Below, piece by piece: positions 8,232 to 16,367 of a stretch of DNA of 64,000 bases (position 1 is the stretch's first letter; the number at the start of each line of letters is the position of its first letter). The notes under the pieces are model-generated. The model searched no databases. It saw only the letters and a list, made by a program, of their open reading frames with translations, and had not been told where the DNA came from. This stretch comes from Streptomyces pilosus (GTDB taxonomy: Bacteria > Actinomycetota > Actinomycetes > Streptomycetales > Streptomycetaceae): NCBI RefSeq assembly GCF_014649835.1, contig NZ_BMTU01000001.1:620001-684000 (forward strand), read 5' to 3'. The position numbers were made by a program, and so were the translations under genes.

Positions 8232-9437
8232 GTGCCCGAACCCGAAACCAGTACCCACCGGCCCGCCGCACGTCCCGCCCACCCGCATGCCGCGACGCTG
8301 AAGCGGCTGGAGAAGTCGTCCGGGAGTCTCGCCGCGCAGGCGATCGCGCGGATGGACGAGACGCTGTCCTGGTACCGGGCCATGCCCCCGGAGAACCGTT
8401 CCTGGATCGGTCTGGTCGCACAGGCGGGCATCGCCGCGTTCACCGAATGGTTCCGGCGTCCCGACGCCCCCCAGGCCATCTCCACCGACGTGTTCGGCAC
8501 CGCGCCGCGCGAGCTGACCCGGGCGATCACGCTGCGCCAGACCGTGGAGATGGTGCGCACCACCATCGAGGTCATGGAGTCCGCCATCGACGAGGTGGCG
8601 GCTCCCGGCGACGAGAACGTGCTGCGCGAGGCGCTCCTGGTGTACGCCCGGGAGATCGCCTTCGCCACCGCCCAGGTGTACGCGCAGGCCGCCGAGGCAC
8701 GCGGTGCCTGGGACGCGCGCCTGGAGTCGCTGGTGGTGAACGCCGTGCTCAGCGGCGAGGCCGACGAGGGCGCCGTGTCGCGGGCCGCCGCGCTGGGCTG
8801 GAACTCGCCCGACCACGTGTGCGTACTGCTGGGCACCGCGCCCGACGGCGACTCCGAACTGACCGTGGAGGCCATCCGGCGGGCGGCCCGGCACGCCAAG
8901 CTGCAGGTGCTGACCGGGGTGCTCGGGGACCGGCTCGTGGTGATCGCCGGCGGCAGCGACAACCCGCTGGCCGTCGCGAAGTCGCTGATCGGACCGTACG
9001 CGGCCGGCCCGGTGGTCGCGGGCCCGGTGGTGCCGGACCTGCTGGCCGCGACCCGGTCCGCGCAGGCCGCCGCGGCGGGCCTCAAGGCCTGTTCCGCCTG
9101 GCAGGACGCCCCCCGCCCGGTACTGGCCGACGACCTGCTCCCGGAGCGGGCGATCGCCGGAGACCCTTCCGCGCGCGAGCAGTTGGTGGAGGAGATCTAC
9201 AGACCGCTGGAGGAGGCCGGGGCCGCGCTCCTGGAGACGCTCAGCGTGTATCTCGAACAGGCCAGCAGCCTCGAAGGGGCGGCGCGCATGCTGTTCGTGC
9301 ACCCCAACACCGTGCGTTACCGGCTCCGACGTGTGACAGACGTCACCGGATGGTCACCCTCCGATGTACGCTCGGCGTTCACGCTGCGGATCGCGCTCAT
9401 CCTGGGGCGCCTGGTCGATGGCGATCTTCAGCCCTAG
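8232..9437 (+). CDS. fasR: PucR-family regulator of fatty acid synthesis, FasR
   Basis: The 401-residue protein starts at GTG 8232. It has an N-terminal helical part, a degenerate GGDEF-like middle domain (about residues 165-280) and a C-terminal PucR-type helix-turn-helix (SLEGAARMLFVHPNTVRYRLRRV, about residues 348-370). In Streptomyces coelicolor the gene immediately upstream of fabD encodes FasR, an activator of the fab operon; position and architecture match exactly. An inverted repeat begins 3 bp after its stop and lies before fabD, a likely target. The assignment is by family and synteny; DNA binding was not tested here. Confidence 0.9.
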   Translation: MPEPETSTHRPAARPAHPHAATLKRLEKSSGSLAAQAIARMDETLSWYRAMPPENRSWIGLVAQAGIAAFTEWFRRPDAPQAISTDVFGTAPRELTRAITLRQTVEMVRTTIEVMESAIDEVAAPGDENVLREALLVYAREIAFATAQVYAQAAEARGAWDARLESLVVNAVLSGEADEGAVSRAAALGWNSPDHVCVLLGTAPDGDSELTVEAIRRAARHAKLQVLTGVLGDRLVVIAGGSDNPLAVAKSLIGPYAAGPVVAGPVVPDLLAATRSAQAAAAGLKACSAWQDAPRPVLADDLLPERAIAGDPSAREQLVEEIYRPLEEAGAALLETLSVYLEQASSLEGAARMLFVHPNTVRYRLRRVTDVTGWSPSDVRSAFTLRIALILGRLVDGDLQP

Positions 9438-9439
9438 CC

Positions 9440-9460
9440 TTTTGTGGGGGCTCCACAAAA
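9440..9460. promoter_or_regulatory. Perfect inverted repeat in the fab operon promoter region (candidate FasR operator)
   Basis: Arms TTTTGTGG (9440-9447) and CCACAAAA (9453-9460) are perfectly complementary around GGGCT. The AT content stands out from its surroundings. It starts 3 bp after the fasR stop and ends 66 bp before the fabD start. No U tract follows the second arm, so an operator is more likely than a terminator. Binding by FasR is inference from its known role. Confidence 0.6.
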
Positions 9461-9526
9461 CCCCCTGCTGTTCTTCGTCCTTGTCCTCACGGGCGGCCGT
9501 GGCCGTCCCCAAGAGAGAGTGTGAGA

Positions 9527-10441
9527 GTGCTCGTACTCGTCGCTCCCGGCCAGGGCGCCCAGACGCCCGGCTTCCTGACTGAATGGCTCGAACTCCCCGG
9601 TGCCGCCGACCGCGTCGCCGCGTGGTCGGACGCCATCGGACTCGACCTCGTCCACTACGGCACCAAGGCGGACGCGGACGAGATCCGTGACACGGCCGTC
9701 GCCCAGCCGCTGCTGGTCGCGGCCGGGCTGCTGTCCGCCTCCGCGCTCGGGGAGGTGGCACCGGGTGCCGTCGCCGGTCACAGCGTCGGTGAGATCACGG
9801 CCGCCGCTCTCGCGGGCGTGCTCGACGAGACCGCCGCGCTGTCCCTGGTCCGCAAGCGGGGTCTGGCCATGGCCGACGCCGCCGCGGTCACCGAGACGGG
9901 CATGGCAGCGCTGCTCGGCGGCGACCCCGAGGCGACCGTCGCGCACCTGGAGAAGCTGGGCCTGACCCCGGCGAACATCAACGGCGCGGGCCAGATCGTC
10001 GCGGCCGGCACCAAGGAGCAGCTCGCCGCACTGGAGGGGGACAAGCCCGAGGGCGTGCGCCGGGTCGTGATGCTCCAGGTCGCCGGTGCCTTCCACACCC
10101 ACCACATGGGCCCCGCGGTGGACACCCTGGCGCGGGCGGCCGAGGCGCTGACGCCGGGCGACCCCCAGCTCACCTACGTGTCGAACAGGGACGGCGGGAC
10201 GGTCGCCTCCGGTGCCGAGGTGCTGGAGCGGCTGGTCGGCCAGGTCGCCAACCCGGTCCGCTGGGACCTGTGCATGGAGACCTTCAAGGAGCTCGGTGTC
10301 ACCGCCCTGCTGGAGGTCTGCCCCGGCGGCACCCTGACCGGTCTCGCCAAGCGCGCGCTGCCCGGCGTGCGGACGCTCGCCCTGAAGACCCCCGCCGACC
10401 TCGACGCGGCCCGCGAGCTCGTCGCCGAGCACACCGCCTGA
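9527..10441 (+). CDS. fabD: Malonyl-CoA:ACP acyltransferase
   Basis: The 304-residue enzyme transfers malonyl from CoA to acyl carrier protein, supplying elongation units for fatty acid synthesis. Visible motifs are VLVAPGQGAQTPGF at the N terminus, the GHSVG nucleophile elbow near residues 84-88 and the catalytic-His region AGAFHTHHM near residue 190. Start GTG 9527 is chosen over GTG 9521 because the AGAGAGAG site at 9512-9519 then has normal spacing, giving an N terminus of MLVLVAPGQG. It is the first gene of fabD-fabH-acpP-fabF; fabH starts 22 bp downstream. Confidence 0.95.
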   Translation: MLVLVAPGQGAQTPGFLTEWLELPGAADRVAAWSDAIGLDLVHYGTKADADEIRDTAVAQPLLVAAGLLSASALGEVAPGAVAGHSVGEITAAALAGVLDETAALSLVRKRGLAMADAAAVTETGMAALLGGDPEATVAHLEKLGLTPANINGAGQIVAAGTKEQLAALEGDKPEGVRRVVMLQVAGAFHTHHMGPAVDTLARAAEALTPGDPQLTYVSNRDGGTVASGAEVLERLVGQVANPVRWDLCMETFKELGVTALLEVCPGGTLTGLAKRALPGVRTLALKTPADLDAARELVAEHTA

Positions 10442-10463
10442 CCGCCCTAAGGAGCCGACCCGC

Positions 10464-11495
10464 ATGGCGAAGATCAAGCCCAGCAAGGGCGCCCCGTACG
10501 CGCGCATCCTCGGCGTGGGCGGCTACCGTCCCACCAGGGTCGTGCCCAACGAGGTGATCCTGGAGACGATCGACTCGTCCGACGAGTGGATCCGGTCCCG
10601 CTCCGGCATCGAGACCCGGCACTGGGCCTCCCCCGAGGAGACCGTGGCGGCGATGTCGATCGAGGCCTCCGGCAAGGCCATCGCGGACGCCGGCATCGAC
10701 GCCTCGCAGATCGGCGCCGTCGTCGTGTCGACGGTGTCGCACTTCAGCCAGACCCCGGCCGTCGCCACCGAGATCGCCGACAAGCTGGGCACGGACAAGG
10801 CCGCGGCCTTCGACATCTCGGCGGGCTGCGCGGGCTTCGGCTACGGGCTGACCCTGGCCAAGGGCATGGTGGTGGAGGGGTCGGCGGAGTACGTCCTCGT
10901 CATCGGCGTGGAGCGGCTCTCCGACCTGACCGACCTGGAGGACCGGGCCACGGCGTTCCTCTTCGGCGACGGCGCGGGCGCGGTCGTGGTCGGCCCGTCC
11001 CAGGAGCCGGCGATCGGCCCGACCGTGTGGGGCTCCGAGGGCGACAAGTCCGAGACGATCAAGCAGACGGTCCCGTGGGACCGCTTCAGGAGCGGTGACG
11101 TCTCCGAGCTGCCCCTCGACAGCGAGGGCAACGTCAAGTTCCCCGCGATCACGCAGGAGGGCCAGGCGGTGTTCCGCTGGGCCGTGTTCGAGATGGCGAA
11201 GGTCGCCCAGCAGGCGCTGGACGCGGCCGGGATCAGCCCGGACGACCTGGACGTCTTCATCCCGCACCAGGCCAACGTGCGGATCATCGACTCGATGGTG
11301 AAGACCCTGAAACTGCCGGAGCACGTCATGGTCGCCCGTGACATCCGCACCACCGGCAACACCTCGGCCGCCTCGATCCCGCTCGCGATGGAGCGGCTCC
11401 TGGCGACCGGCGAGGCGAAGAGCGGCGACACCGCGCTCGTCATCGGCTTCGGGGCGGGTCTCGTCTACGCCGCTACGGTCGTTACCCTCCCCTAG
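10464..11495 (+). CDS. fabH: Beta-ketoacyl-ACP synthase III
   Basis: The 343-residue enzyme starts each fatty acid chain by condensing an acyl-CoA primer with malonyl-ACP. In Streptomyces, branched primers give iso and anteiso chains. The thiolase-fold catalytic triad is complete: Cys122 (ISAGCAGFGYG), His268 (FIPHQANVRI) and Asn299 (TTGNTSAASIP). The ATG at 10464 follows AAGGAG. Position between fabD and acpP matches the conserved streptomycete cluster. A 79-bp gap precedes acpP and contains a small CCGGA/TCCGG hairpin. Confidence 0.96.
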   Translation: MAKIKPSKGAPYARILGVGGYRPTRVVPNEVILETIDSSDEWIRSRSGIETRHWASPEETVAAMSIEASGKAIADAGIDASQIGAVVVSTVSHFSQTPAVATEIADKLGTDKAAAFDISAGCAGFGYGLTLAKGMVVEGSAEYVLVIGVERLSDLTDLEDRATAFLFGDGAGAVVVGPSQEPAIGPTVWGSEGDKSETIKQTVPWDRFRSGDVSELPLDSEGNVKFPAITQEGQAVFRWAVFEMAKVAQQALDAAGISPDDLDVFIPHQANVRIIDSMVKTLKLPEHVMVARDIRTTGNTSAASIPLAMERLLATGEAKSGDTALVIGFGAGLVYAATVVTLP

Positions 11496-11574
11496 GCACT
11501 CCGTGCCGGATCATCGGTCCGGTACGCGATGCACCACCGTCACATCCCTGGAATCACAACGAAGGAGCGCCATC

Positions 11575-11823
11575 ATGGCCGCCACTCAGGAAGAGATCGT
11601 CGCCGGTCTCGCGGAGATCGTGAACGAGATCGCCGGCATCCCGGTTGAGGACGTCCAGCTGGACAAGTCCTTCACCGACGACCTGGACGTCGACTCGCTG
11701 TCCATGGTCGAGGTCGTCGTCGCCGCCGAAGAGCGCTTCGACGTCAAGATCCCGGACGACGACGTCAAGAACCTCAAGACGGTCGGCGACGCGACCGACT
11801 ACATCCTCAAGCACCAGGCCTGA
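11575..11823 (+). CDS. acpP: Acyl carrier protein of fatty acid synthesis
   Basis: The 82-residue acidic carrier has its 4'-phosphopantetheine attachment site at Ser41 in DVDSLSMVEVV. It carries growing acyl chains between the Fab enzymes. The ATG at 11575 follows GAAGGAG. Spacing to fabF (113 bp) is wide for this operon and holds a hairpin, consistent with carrier protein being made in excess over the condensing enzyme. Confidence 0.97.
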   Translation: MAATQEEIVAGLAEIVNEIAGIPVEDVQLDKSFTDDLDVDSLSMVEVVVAAEERFDVKIPDDDVKNLKTVGDATDYILKHQA

Positions 11824-11829
11824 GCCCTG

Positions 11830-11859
11830 CCGGGCCTTCCGTCCGTACGGGAGGCCCGG
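11830..11859 (+). terminator. Hairpin between acpP and fabF (candidate attenuator)
   Basis: Arms 11830-11842 and 11847-11859 pair over 13 positions with one G-U wobble and a 4-nt loop, 6 bp after the acpP stop. There is no U tract. It could partly end transcription or stabilise the acpP end of the mRNA. The fab genes downstream still read in the same direction. Confidence 0.5.
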
Positions 11860-11936
11860 GGGCCGGGTGCCCCGGCCCCGCCACCCGGCGGTGGCGCCGT
11901 ACGAATCCTCGTAGATCCGTTGGAGAGAGAATTCCG

Positions 11937-13208
11937 ATGAGCCCGACCAATCGCACCGTGGTCGTCACCGGTATCGGCGCAACCACACCGCTGGGTGGCG
12001 ACGCAGCCTCGACCTGGGAGGGCCTGATCGCCGGACGTTCCGGCGTCAAGCTCCTGGAGCAGGAGTGGGCCGCCGACCAGGCGGTCCGTATCGCGGCCCC
12101 GGTGGCCGTGGAGCCCACCGAGGTCATCCCCCGGCCGCAGGCCCGCCGGCTGGACCGCTCGGCGCAGTTCGCGCTGATCGCGGCCAAGGAGGCCTGGGCG
12201 GACGCCGGTTTCGAGGCGAAGGCCGGCGAGGACCCGAGCGTCGACCCGGACCGCCTCGGCGCGGTCATCGCCTCCGGCATCGGCGGTGTGACGACGCTGC
12301 TGGACCAGTACGACGTGCTGAAGGAGAAGGGCGTACGCCGGGTCTCCCCGCACACCGTCCCCATGCTGATGCCGAACGGCCCGTCCGCGAACGTGGGTCT
12401 CGCGGTGGGCGCCCGCGCGGGTGTGCACACCCCGGTCTCCGCGTGCGCGTCGGGCGCCGAGGCCATCGGCTACGCCATCGAGATGATCCGCACCGGGCGC
12501 GCCGACGTGGTCGTCGCGGGCGGTACGGAGGCGGCGATCCACCCGCTGCCGATCGCCGCGTTCGGCAACATGATGGCGATGTCGAAGAACAACGACGACC
12601 CCGCGGGCGCCTCGCGCCCCTACGACACCGGCCGTGACGGCTTCGTCATGGGCGAGGGCGCGGGTGTCGTCGTGCTGGAGTCCGCCGAGCACGCCGCCGC
12701 GCGCGGCGCCCGCGTGTACGCGGAGGCGGTCGGTCAGGGCATCTCGGCCGACGCCCACGACATCGTGCAGCCGGAGCCGGAGGGGCGGGGCATCTCGCAC
12801 GCCCTGCAGAACCTGCTGGAGCGCACGGACCTGGATCCTGCGGAGATCGTGCACGTCAACGCGCACGCCACGTCGACGCCGGCGGGGGACATCGCCGAGC
12901 TGAAGGCGCTGCGGAAGGTGTTCGGGGACGACGCGGACCACATGGCGGTGTCCGCGACCAAGTCGATGACGGGGCATCTGCTCGGTGGCGCGGGCGGTGT
13001 GGAGTCGGTGGCCACCGTGCTGGCGCTGTACCACCGGGTGGCCCCGCCGACGATCAACGTCGAGAACCTCGACCCCGAGGCCGAGGCGAACGCGGACGTG
13101 GTGCGGGGCGAGGCGCGGAAGCTGCCCGTGGACGGGCGGATCGCCGCGCTGAACGACTCGTTCGGGTTCGGTGGACACAACGTGGTGCTGGCGTTCCGGT
13201 CCGTGTGA
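11937..13208 (+). CDS. fabF: Beta-ketoacyl-ACP synthase II
   Basis: The 423-residue condensing enzyme elongates acyl-ACP with malonyl-ACP. The KS active site is complete: Cys170 in VSACASGAEAI, His in HVNAHATSTPAGD and His in SMTGHLLGGAGG, with the C-terminal NDSFGFGGHNVVL motif. It starts with ATG 11937 after GAGAGAG. The gene stands alone among primary fab genes with no ketosynthase chain-length-factor partner, so this is primary metabolism rather than a polyketide cluster. It is followed by a strong hairpin. Confidence 0.95.
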   Translation: MSPTNRTVVVTGIGATTPLGGDAASTWEGLIAGRSGVKLLEQEWAADQAVRIAAPVAVEPTEVIPRPQARRLDRSAQFALIAAKEAWADAGFEAKAGEDPSVDPDRLGAVIASGIGGVTTLLDQYDVLKEKGVRRVSPHTVPMLMPNGPSANVGLAVGARAGVHTPVSACASGAEAIGYAIEMIRTGRADVVVAGGTEAAIHPLPIAAFGNMMAMSKNNDDPAGASRPYDTGRDGFVMGEGAGVVVLESAEHAAARGARVYAEAVGQGISADAHDIVQPEPEGRGISHALQNLLERTDLDPAEIVHVNAHATSTPAGDIAELKALRKVFGDDADHMAVSATKSMTGHLLGGAGGVESVATVLALYHRVAPPTINVENLDPEAEANADVVRGEARKLPVDGRIAALNDSFGFGGHNVVLAFRSV

Positions 13209-13228
13209 CCTGCGCGTCGGCGGGCTGA

Positions 13229-13263
13229 AGGGCCTTCACCTCTTCGGGGGTGGGGGCCCTTTG
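13229..13263 (+). terminator. Terminator of the fab operon
   Basis: Arms 13229-13241 and 13250-13262 pair as AAGGGCC...GGCCCTT with two wobble pairs and a short loop, followed by TTT. It lies 20 bp after the fabF stop. Confidence 0.75.
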
Positions 13264-13388
13264 CCGTTCGGGGCGCTGCGGGGGGTTCTGCGGGGGCGCT
13301 GCGGGGTGGGGGGCGGTGCGGGTGTGTCGTGGTGGCGCGCGCGGTTTCCCGCGGCCCTCCGGGGCGCGGGGAACCACGGGGGTTGCGT

Positions 13389-13883
13389 TCAGACGACCTG
13401 GTGGAGCCAGCGGACCGGGGCGCCCTCGCCTGCGTGGCGGAAGGGTTCCAGCTCGTCGTCCCAGGGCTTGCCGAGGAGCTTGGCGATCTCCACCTCCAGG
13501 TCGGTCTCACCGGTCCGGGAGCGGACCAGGGCGGCGCGCAGGCGGTCCTCGGGGATGAGGATGTCGCCGTGGACGCCGGTGACGGCGTGGAAGATGCCGA
13601 GGTCGGGCGTGCAGCTGTAGCGCTCGCCCTCGGTGGTGGCGAAGGGCTCGGCGGTGACCTCGAAGCGCAGCATCTGCCAGCCGCGCAGCGCGGAGGCGAG
13701 TTTCGAGGCGATGGCGGGCTGGCCCTGCCAGGAGAACTCCGAGCGCCAGGTGCCGGGGGCCGCGGGCTGGCGGATCCAGTCCAGGCTGACGCGCGTGCCG
13801 AGCACCCCGGCGACGGCCCACTCGACGTGCGGGCACAGCGCGCGGGGCGCGGAGTGCACGTACAGAACTCCACGAGTCGTCAC
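13389..13883 (-). CDS. DUF3145 family protein
   Basis: The 164-residue soluble protein begins MTTRGVLYVHSAPRALCPHVEWAV and contains the conserved Trp-rich and GIFHAVTGVHGDILIPEDRLR segments of the actinobacterial DUF3145 family. The function is unknown. No signal peptide or membrane segment. It is convergent with fabF and is conserved beside fabF in Streptomyces, so a link to lipid metabolism is possible but only by position. The start faces the lipoprotein gene across 269 bp, in which I see no assignable operator. Confidence 0.88.
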   Translation of the reverse strand: MTTRGVLYVHSAPRALCPHVEWAVAGVLGTRVSLDWIRQPAAPGTWRSEFSWQGQPAIASKLASALRGWQMLRFEVTAEPFATTEGERYSCTPDLGIFHAVTGVHGDILIPEDRLRAALVRSRTGETDLEVEIAKLLGKPWDDELEPFRHAGEGAPVRWLHQVV

Positions 13884-14152
13884 CGGAACCTCCGGGCTGA
13901 GCGGGTCGTCTTCGATCGGGCGGAACGGCCGCGGCCCGCGCGGGCCGCGTTGATGGCGAGGCTACCGTGCGACGGCGCAAGGAGTGTGACGTACCGTCCG
14001 TCCCGGTGCCGGGAAACGCTCGCCTTTCACCCGGCAGGACGCCTGTACGGGTGGGGGACGTTGCTTTCGCACGGGCGCCGCGGACGGGCGGGAACTCCCG
14101 TGCGTTGTTAAGGGTTGGGGACGGAGAACGGTACGGCGCGGGGAGGCGACGG

Positions 14153-15061
14153 ATGGAGCAGGCGACGCGGAGGGTGGCCCGGGCGCGGGCCGTGGCGGCC
14201 GTGGTGGCGGCCGCCACGCTCGGCGTGGCGGGCTGCGACGCGGTCGGGGGCGGCTCCCCCGCGCCCTCCGGCACGGCGGCGAAGGAGGGGCGGCCGTCCC
14301 CGAAGCCGACGCCCGTGTGGGACACCGGCCCGGACTCGGTCGCGGCCGTGGGCGACTCGATCACCACGGGGTTCGACGCCTGCGCGGTGCTGACGGACTG
14401 TCCGGAGGTGTCGTGGGCGACGGGCGGCAGTGAGCAGGTCGACAGTCTCGCGGTACGGCTGCTGGGCCGGACGCAGGCGGCCGCGCGGAGCTGGAACTAC
14501 GCGGTGACCGGGGCCCGGATGGCGGATCTGCCGGGACAGATGGCGCGGGCGGTGCGGCGCTCGCCGGAGCTGGTCACGGTGATGGCGGGGGCGAACGACG
14601 CCTGTCGGGAGACCACCGCGGCGATGACGCCGGTGGCGGACTTCCGTGCCGACTTCCGGGAGACGATGCGCACGCTGCGCGAGGCACTGCCGAAGGCGCA
14701 GGTGTACGTGGCGAGCGTGCCGGACCTGAAGCGGCTGTGGTCCGAGGGCCGGACCAACGCGCTGGGCAAGCAGGTGTGGAAGCTGGGCATCTGCCCGTCG
14801 ATGCTGGCCGACGCGGACGCCATGGACGCGGCGGCGACGCAGCGGCGCGAGACGGTGCACCAGCGGGTGCGGGAGTACAACGAGGTGCTGGAGGAGGTCT
14901 GCGCCGAGGACCGCCGGTGCCGCTCCGACGGCGGTGCGGTGCACGACTACCGTTTCGGCACCGGGCAGTTGAGCCGCTGGGACTGGTTCCATCCCAGCAT
15001 CGACGGGCAGTCCGAGCTGGCCGGGATCGCCCACCGGACGGTCACGGCCCAGGAGCCGTGA
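14153..15061 (+). CDS. SGNH/GDSL-family hydrolase lipoprotein
   Basis: The 302-residue protein carries a lipoprotein signal, Arg-rich then hydrophobic, with lipobox GVAGC and lipidated Cys28. A Ser/Pro/Lys linker leads to an SGNH hydrolase domain. GDSIT (nucleophile Ser69), AGAND (block III Asn) and DWFHPS (catalytic Asp-His) are all present. It should be an esterase or lipase-type enzyme anchored outside the membrane; the substrate is unknown. ATG 14153 is chosen for the GGGAGG site 6 bp before it; earlier in-frame starts lack coding character. The aldose epimerase gene starts 15 bp downstream. Confidence 0.88.
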   Translation: MEQATRRVARARAVAAVVAAATLGVAGCDAVGGGSPAPSGTAAKEGRPSPKPTPVWDTGPDSVAAVGDSITTGFDACAVLTDCPEVSWATGGSEQVDSLAVRLLGRTQAAARSWNYAVTGARMADLPGQMARAVRRSPELVTVMAGANDACRETTAAMTPVADFRADFRETMRTLREALPKAQVYVASVPDLKRLWSEGRTNALGKQVWKLGICPSMLADADAMDAAATQRRETVHQRVREYNEVLEEVCAEDRRCRSDGGAVHDYRFGTGQLSRWDWFHPSIDGQSELAGIAHRTVTAQEP

Positions 15062-15076
15062 CCTATCGTTCCGCAC

Positions 15077-16048
15077 ATGAACGAACTCATCGGCACACTT
15101 TCCGACGGCGCGGCGGTGCACCGCTGGACCCTGCGGCGGGCGGGCGTGCGGGTACGGATCCTGACGTACGGCGGGATCGTGCAGGACGTCGAGGTGCCGG
15201 ACCGGGACGGGCGTGCCGGCAACGTGGTGCTGGGGTTCTCCGGCCTGGACGGCTACCTCCGGCACCCGGAGCCCTTCCTGGGCGCCCTGATCGGCCGGTA
15301 CGCCAACCGCATCGCGGGCGCGCGCTTCGCCCTGGACGGGCGCACCTACGCGCTGGAACCGAACAACGGGCCGAACTCGCTGCACGGGGGCGCCCGGGGC
15401 TTCGACAAGCGGGTGTGGGACGCGGAGCCGGTCGAGCACGGTGTGCGCCTCACCCTGGTCGCCGGACACGGCGAGGAGGGCTTCCCGGGCCGCCTGGAGG
15501 TGGCGGTGACGTACGCGCTGGACGAGCGGGGGGCGCTGCGGATCGCGTACGAGGCGGCGACGGGCGCGCCGACGCACGTCAACCTGACCAACCACACGTA
15601 CTGGAACCTGTCCGGCTCCGGCAGCGCGGCCGGGCACGAGCTGCGGCTGGCGGCGTCCCGCTACACCCCGTCCGACGCGGACCTGATCCCCACCGGTGAG
15701 CTCGCCGACGTCTCCGGCACCCGCTTCGACTTCCGCGAGGCCCGCAGGACCGGGACGGGGTACGACGACAACTTCGTGCTCGACAAGGGGGTCACCCGGA
15801 CCCCGGTGGAGGTGGCCGAGCTGTACGACCCGGCGTCCGGGCGGGTGCTGACGGTGGCGACCACCGAGCCCGGGATGCAGCTCTACACCGCGGACCACAT
15901 CGGGGAGCCGTTCCTGCCCGGGGCCGGCGTCGCGCTGGAGACCCAGCACTTCCCCGACTCGCCGAACCGTCCGGAGTTCCCGAGCACGGTACTCCGGCCG
16001 GGCGAGGTGTACCGCTCGGAGACGGTGTACGGCTTCTCGGTGCGGTGA
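15077..16048 (+). CDS. galM: Aldose 1-epimerase (mutarotase), cytosolic
   Basis: The 323-residue protein interconverts alpha and beta anomers of aldoses such as galactose. Family landmarks are RYANRIAGARF, SLHGGARGFDKRVW (His103), THVNLTNHTYWNLSG (catalytic His173) and LETQHFPDSPN (catalytic Glu near residue 297). No signal peptide, unlike the second epimerase at 29 kb. The ATG lies 15 bp after the lipoprotein stop, so the two may be co-transcribed. A hairpin follows. Confidence 0.93.
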   Translation: MNELIGTLSDGAAVHRWTLRRAGVRVRILTYGGIVQDVEVPDRDGRAGNVVLGFSGLDGYLRHPEPFLGALIGRYANRIAGARFALDGRTYALEPNNGPNSLHGGARGFDKRVWDAEPVEHGVRLTLVAGHGEEGFPGRLEVAVTYALDERGALRIAYEAATGAPTHVNLTNHTYWNLSGSGSAAGHELRLAASRYTPSDADLIPTGELADVSGTRFDFREARRTGTGYDDNFVLDKGVTRTPVEVAELYDPASGRVLTVATTEPGMQLYTADHIGEPFLPGAGVALETQHFPDSPNRPEFPSTVLRPGEVYRSETVYGFSVR

Positions 16049-16061
16049 CCGCCTCCCCGCA

Positions 16062-16112
16062 CGCATGAGCCCCGGTCCGGGGTCAGGGTCCCGGGCCGGG
16101 GCTGCTCATGCG
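16062..16112 (+). terminator. Imperfect hairpin after galM
   Basis: Outer arms CGCATGAG (16062-16069) and CTCATGCG (16105-16112) pair perfectly and continue inward through CCCCGG/CCGGGG after a 2-nt bulge. It starts 14 bp after the epimerase stop. The remaining DNA to 16367 (about 255 bp) shows no gene; it is the promoter region of the next gene. Confidence 0.7.
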
Positions 16113-16367
16113 GGCACTTCCCGGATCCGACGGTAATCCCTGCCGGGGTCCGGCGGCCCTCGAAGAGACTGCCCGCTTCAATCCCGTACGAACCTTTCAC
16201 ATCTTTTCCCTGGGTGCCCCCACCCGGCCACGACCTCCGTCCCGGTCCCCGGAGGCGGGCCGGAACGGGCACGCTCGCGCCCCATGGCGTGGTCCGCTCC
16301 GGGCGGGTGATACTGCGGCCTCCAGCATCCAACCCGTACCCCACGACGACGGAAGGCCCCGACTCCC

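Noticed and set aside
9527-13208. Polyketide synthase cluster, because of ketosynthase, acyltransferase and carrier genes
   Set aside because: Gene order fabD-fabH-acpP-fabF with fasR upstream is the primary fatty acid cluster; no chain-length factor, cyclase or tailoring genes are present.
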